64,000 nucleotides of DNA from Paludisphaera mucosa. Lineage in GTDB: Bacteria > Planctomycetota > Planctomycetia > Isosphaerales > Isosphaeraceae. The stretch's first letter is position 1. The number at the start of each line of letters is the position of its first letter. Positions 63,437 to 64,000 of the stretch are shown in pieces. The position numbers and the translations under genes are program-made. The stretch is taken from assembly GCF_029589435.1 (NCBI RefSeq), contig NZ_JARRAG010000002.1, forward strand, positions 372,001 through 436,000. The letters are read 5' to 3'. Below the pieces are notes generated by a model that had not been told where the DNA came from, ran no database searches, and saw only the letters and a program-made list of their open reading frames with translations.

Positions 63437-64000
63437 GGCGCGTCCTCGGCCTTGGGCCTGGGCGTCTCGGGCGGCTTCGACGAATCGGCGTCGACGATCT
63501 CGAGGAGCAGCCGATGGGCGTCGAGGAACCGCGGGGCCTCCTCCAGCGCCTTGAGGACCTCGCGCCGTGCGTCGGCCGGCCGGCCGGCCTCGCGGAGCAG
63601 TTTGGCGAGGCTCTGGTGGACCTGGGCCGGGTCGGTGTCGTCGAGCAGGGCGACGGAGCGGTAGGCGGCGATCGCCTCGTCGCGACGGCCCAACTTCTCG
63701 GCGGCGCGGGCGAGCGCGCGGTGGGGGGCGGGGATGAGCGGGTTGACCGCCAGAAGGCGTCGCGAGTTCGCGGCGACCCCTTCCCAGTCGCCGGCCGCCT
63801 CGTCCAGCTCGATCAGCCGCGCCTGGGCCGGGGTCGCGTCGCCGTCGCGCGCGGCCAGGTCTTCCAGGACGGCCCGCTCGGCCGGGACGTCGCCGAGGCG
63901 TTTGTCGACCTCCGCCAGCAGCATATACGCGTTCTCCGCGCCGACATAGTCCGGGTACAGGGCCTGGTATTTGAGCAGGGCCGCCTTCGCTTCGGGCCAC
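63433..64000 (-). CDS. TPR-repeat protein (N-terminus beyond window edge)
   Basis: Only the C-terminal 189 or so residues are visible. Helical pairs of TPR type are evident: YQALYPDYVGAENAYMLLAE, LIELDEAAGDWEGVAANSRR, LARAAEKLGRRDEAIAAYRS and LAKLLREAGRPADARREVLK. A Pro/Lys-rich tail follows (SSKPPETPRPKAEDAP). The frame is open through 64000, so the ATG at 63924 is internal, not the start. It is the first visible gene of the Bat-like operon and overlaps the DUF4159 gene by 4 bp. TPR proteins in such operons probably bring partner proteins together. Confidence 0.8.
   Translation of the reverse strand, partial: WPEAKAALLKYQALYPDYVGAENAYMLLAEVDKRLGDVPAERAVLEDLAARDGDATPAQARLIELDEAAGDWEGVAANSRRLLAVNPLIPAPHRALARAAEKLGRRDEAIAAYRSVALLDDTDPAQVHQSLAKLLREAGRPADARREVLKALEEAPRFLDAHRLLLEIVDADSSKPPETPRPKAEDAP

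Overview
The window comes from a very GC-rich bacterium. The surface protein with an LEPR-type N-terminal motif, the sigma-factor/kinase pair, the BatA/DUF58/DUF4159 operon, the EF-hand caspase-fold protein and the membrane-tethered ECF sigma factor all point to a planctomycete, most likely an Isosphaeraceae-like lineage (Paludisphaera/Singulisphaera type). This is inferred from gene content only. No rRNA, tRNA, CRISPR array, transposase or integrase was seen.

Layout. 1-3.8 kb: a truncated serine acetyltransferase gene, then an AAA+ ATPase and a vWA protein (AAA/vWA module 1). 3.8-8.9 kb: a degenerate radical-SAM-fold protein, two glycosyltransferases and truA. 9.1-15.0 kb: asd, purD (with an internal 70-residue tandem duplication), a large LEPR-motif surface protein and two small genes. 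15.2-19.4 kb: ilvD, a membrane-tethered ECF sigma factor and a decayed second copy of the ilvD 3' end. 19.4-24.1 kb: a winged-helix regulator divergent from a dabB-dabA inorganic-carbon uptake pair. 24.4-29.8 kb: a small membrane protein, an M29 aminopeptidase, an SDR oxidoreductase, and an oxalate decarboxylase plus di-heme peroxidase pair. 30.0-35.8 kb: an ECF sigma/Ser-Thr kinase pair, an ATP-grasp protein, two small unknown or orphan proteins, and an overlapping phosphoribosyltransferase/hydrolase pair.

36.1-43.4 kb: a tight five-gene leftward cassette (SWIM-type zinc protein, unrecognised 429-aa protein, vWA protein, MoxR-like AAA+ ATPase, DUF5682 protein). This is AAA/vWA module 2 and the best candidate for an uncharacterised system. 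43.8-51.3 kb: a di-heme c-type protein, an FdhF/YdeP-type molybdopterin oxidoreductase with a small partner, a membrane protein, a secreted glycosidase-like protein and an HD hydrolase. 51.3-64.0 kb: an eight-gene leftward operon (TPR protein, DUF4159, MoxR, DUF58, BatA-like, coiled-coil DUF4175-like, amidotransferase-fold membrane protein, pseudo-caspase with EF-hand), mostly joined by 4-bp stop/start overlaps (AAA/vWA module 3).

Three separate AAA+/vWA modules in 64 kb is the most striking feature of gene content. The most striking sequence-level observations are the PurD duplication, the ilvD 3'-end duplication flanking a sigma factor gene, and the radical-SAM-like protein that has lost its cluster cysteines. 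Start sites were chosen by ribosome-binding sites and stop/start overlaps. Long open frames antisense to real genes are abundant because of the base composition and were not annotated.
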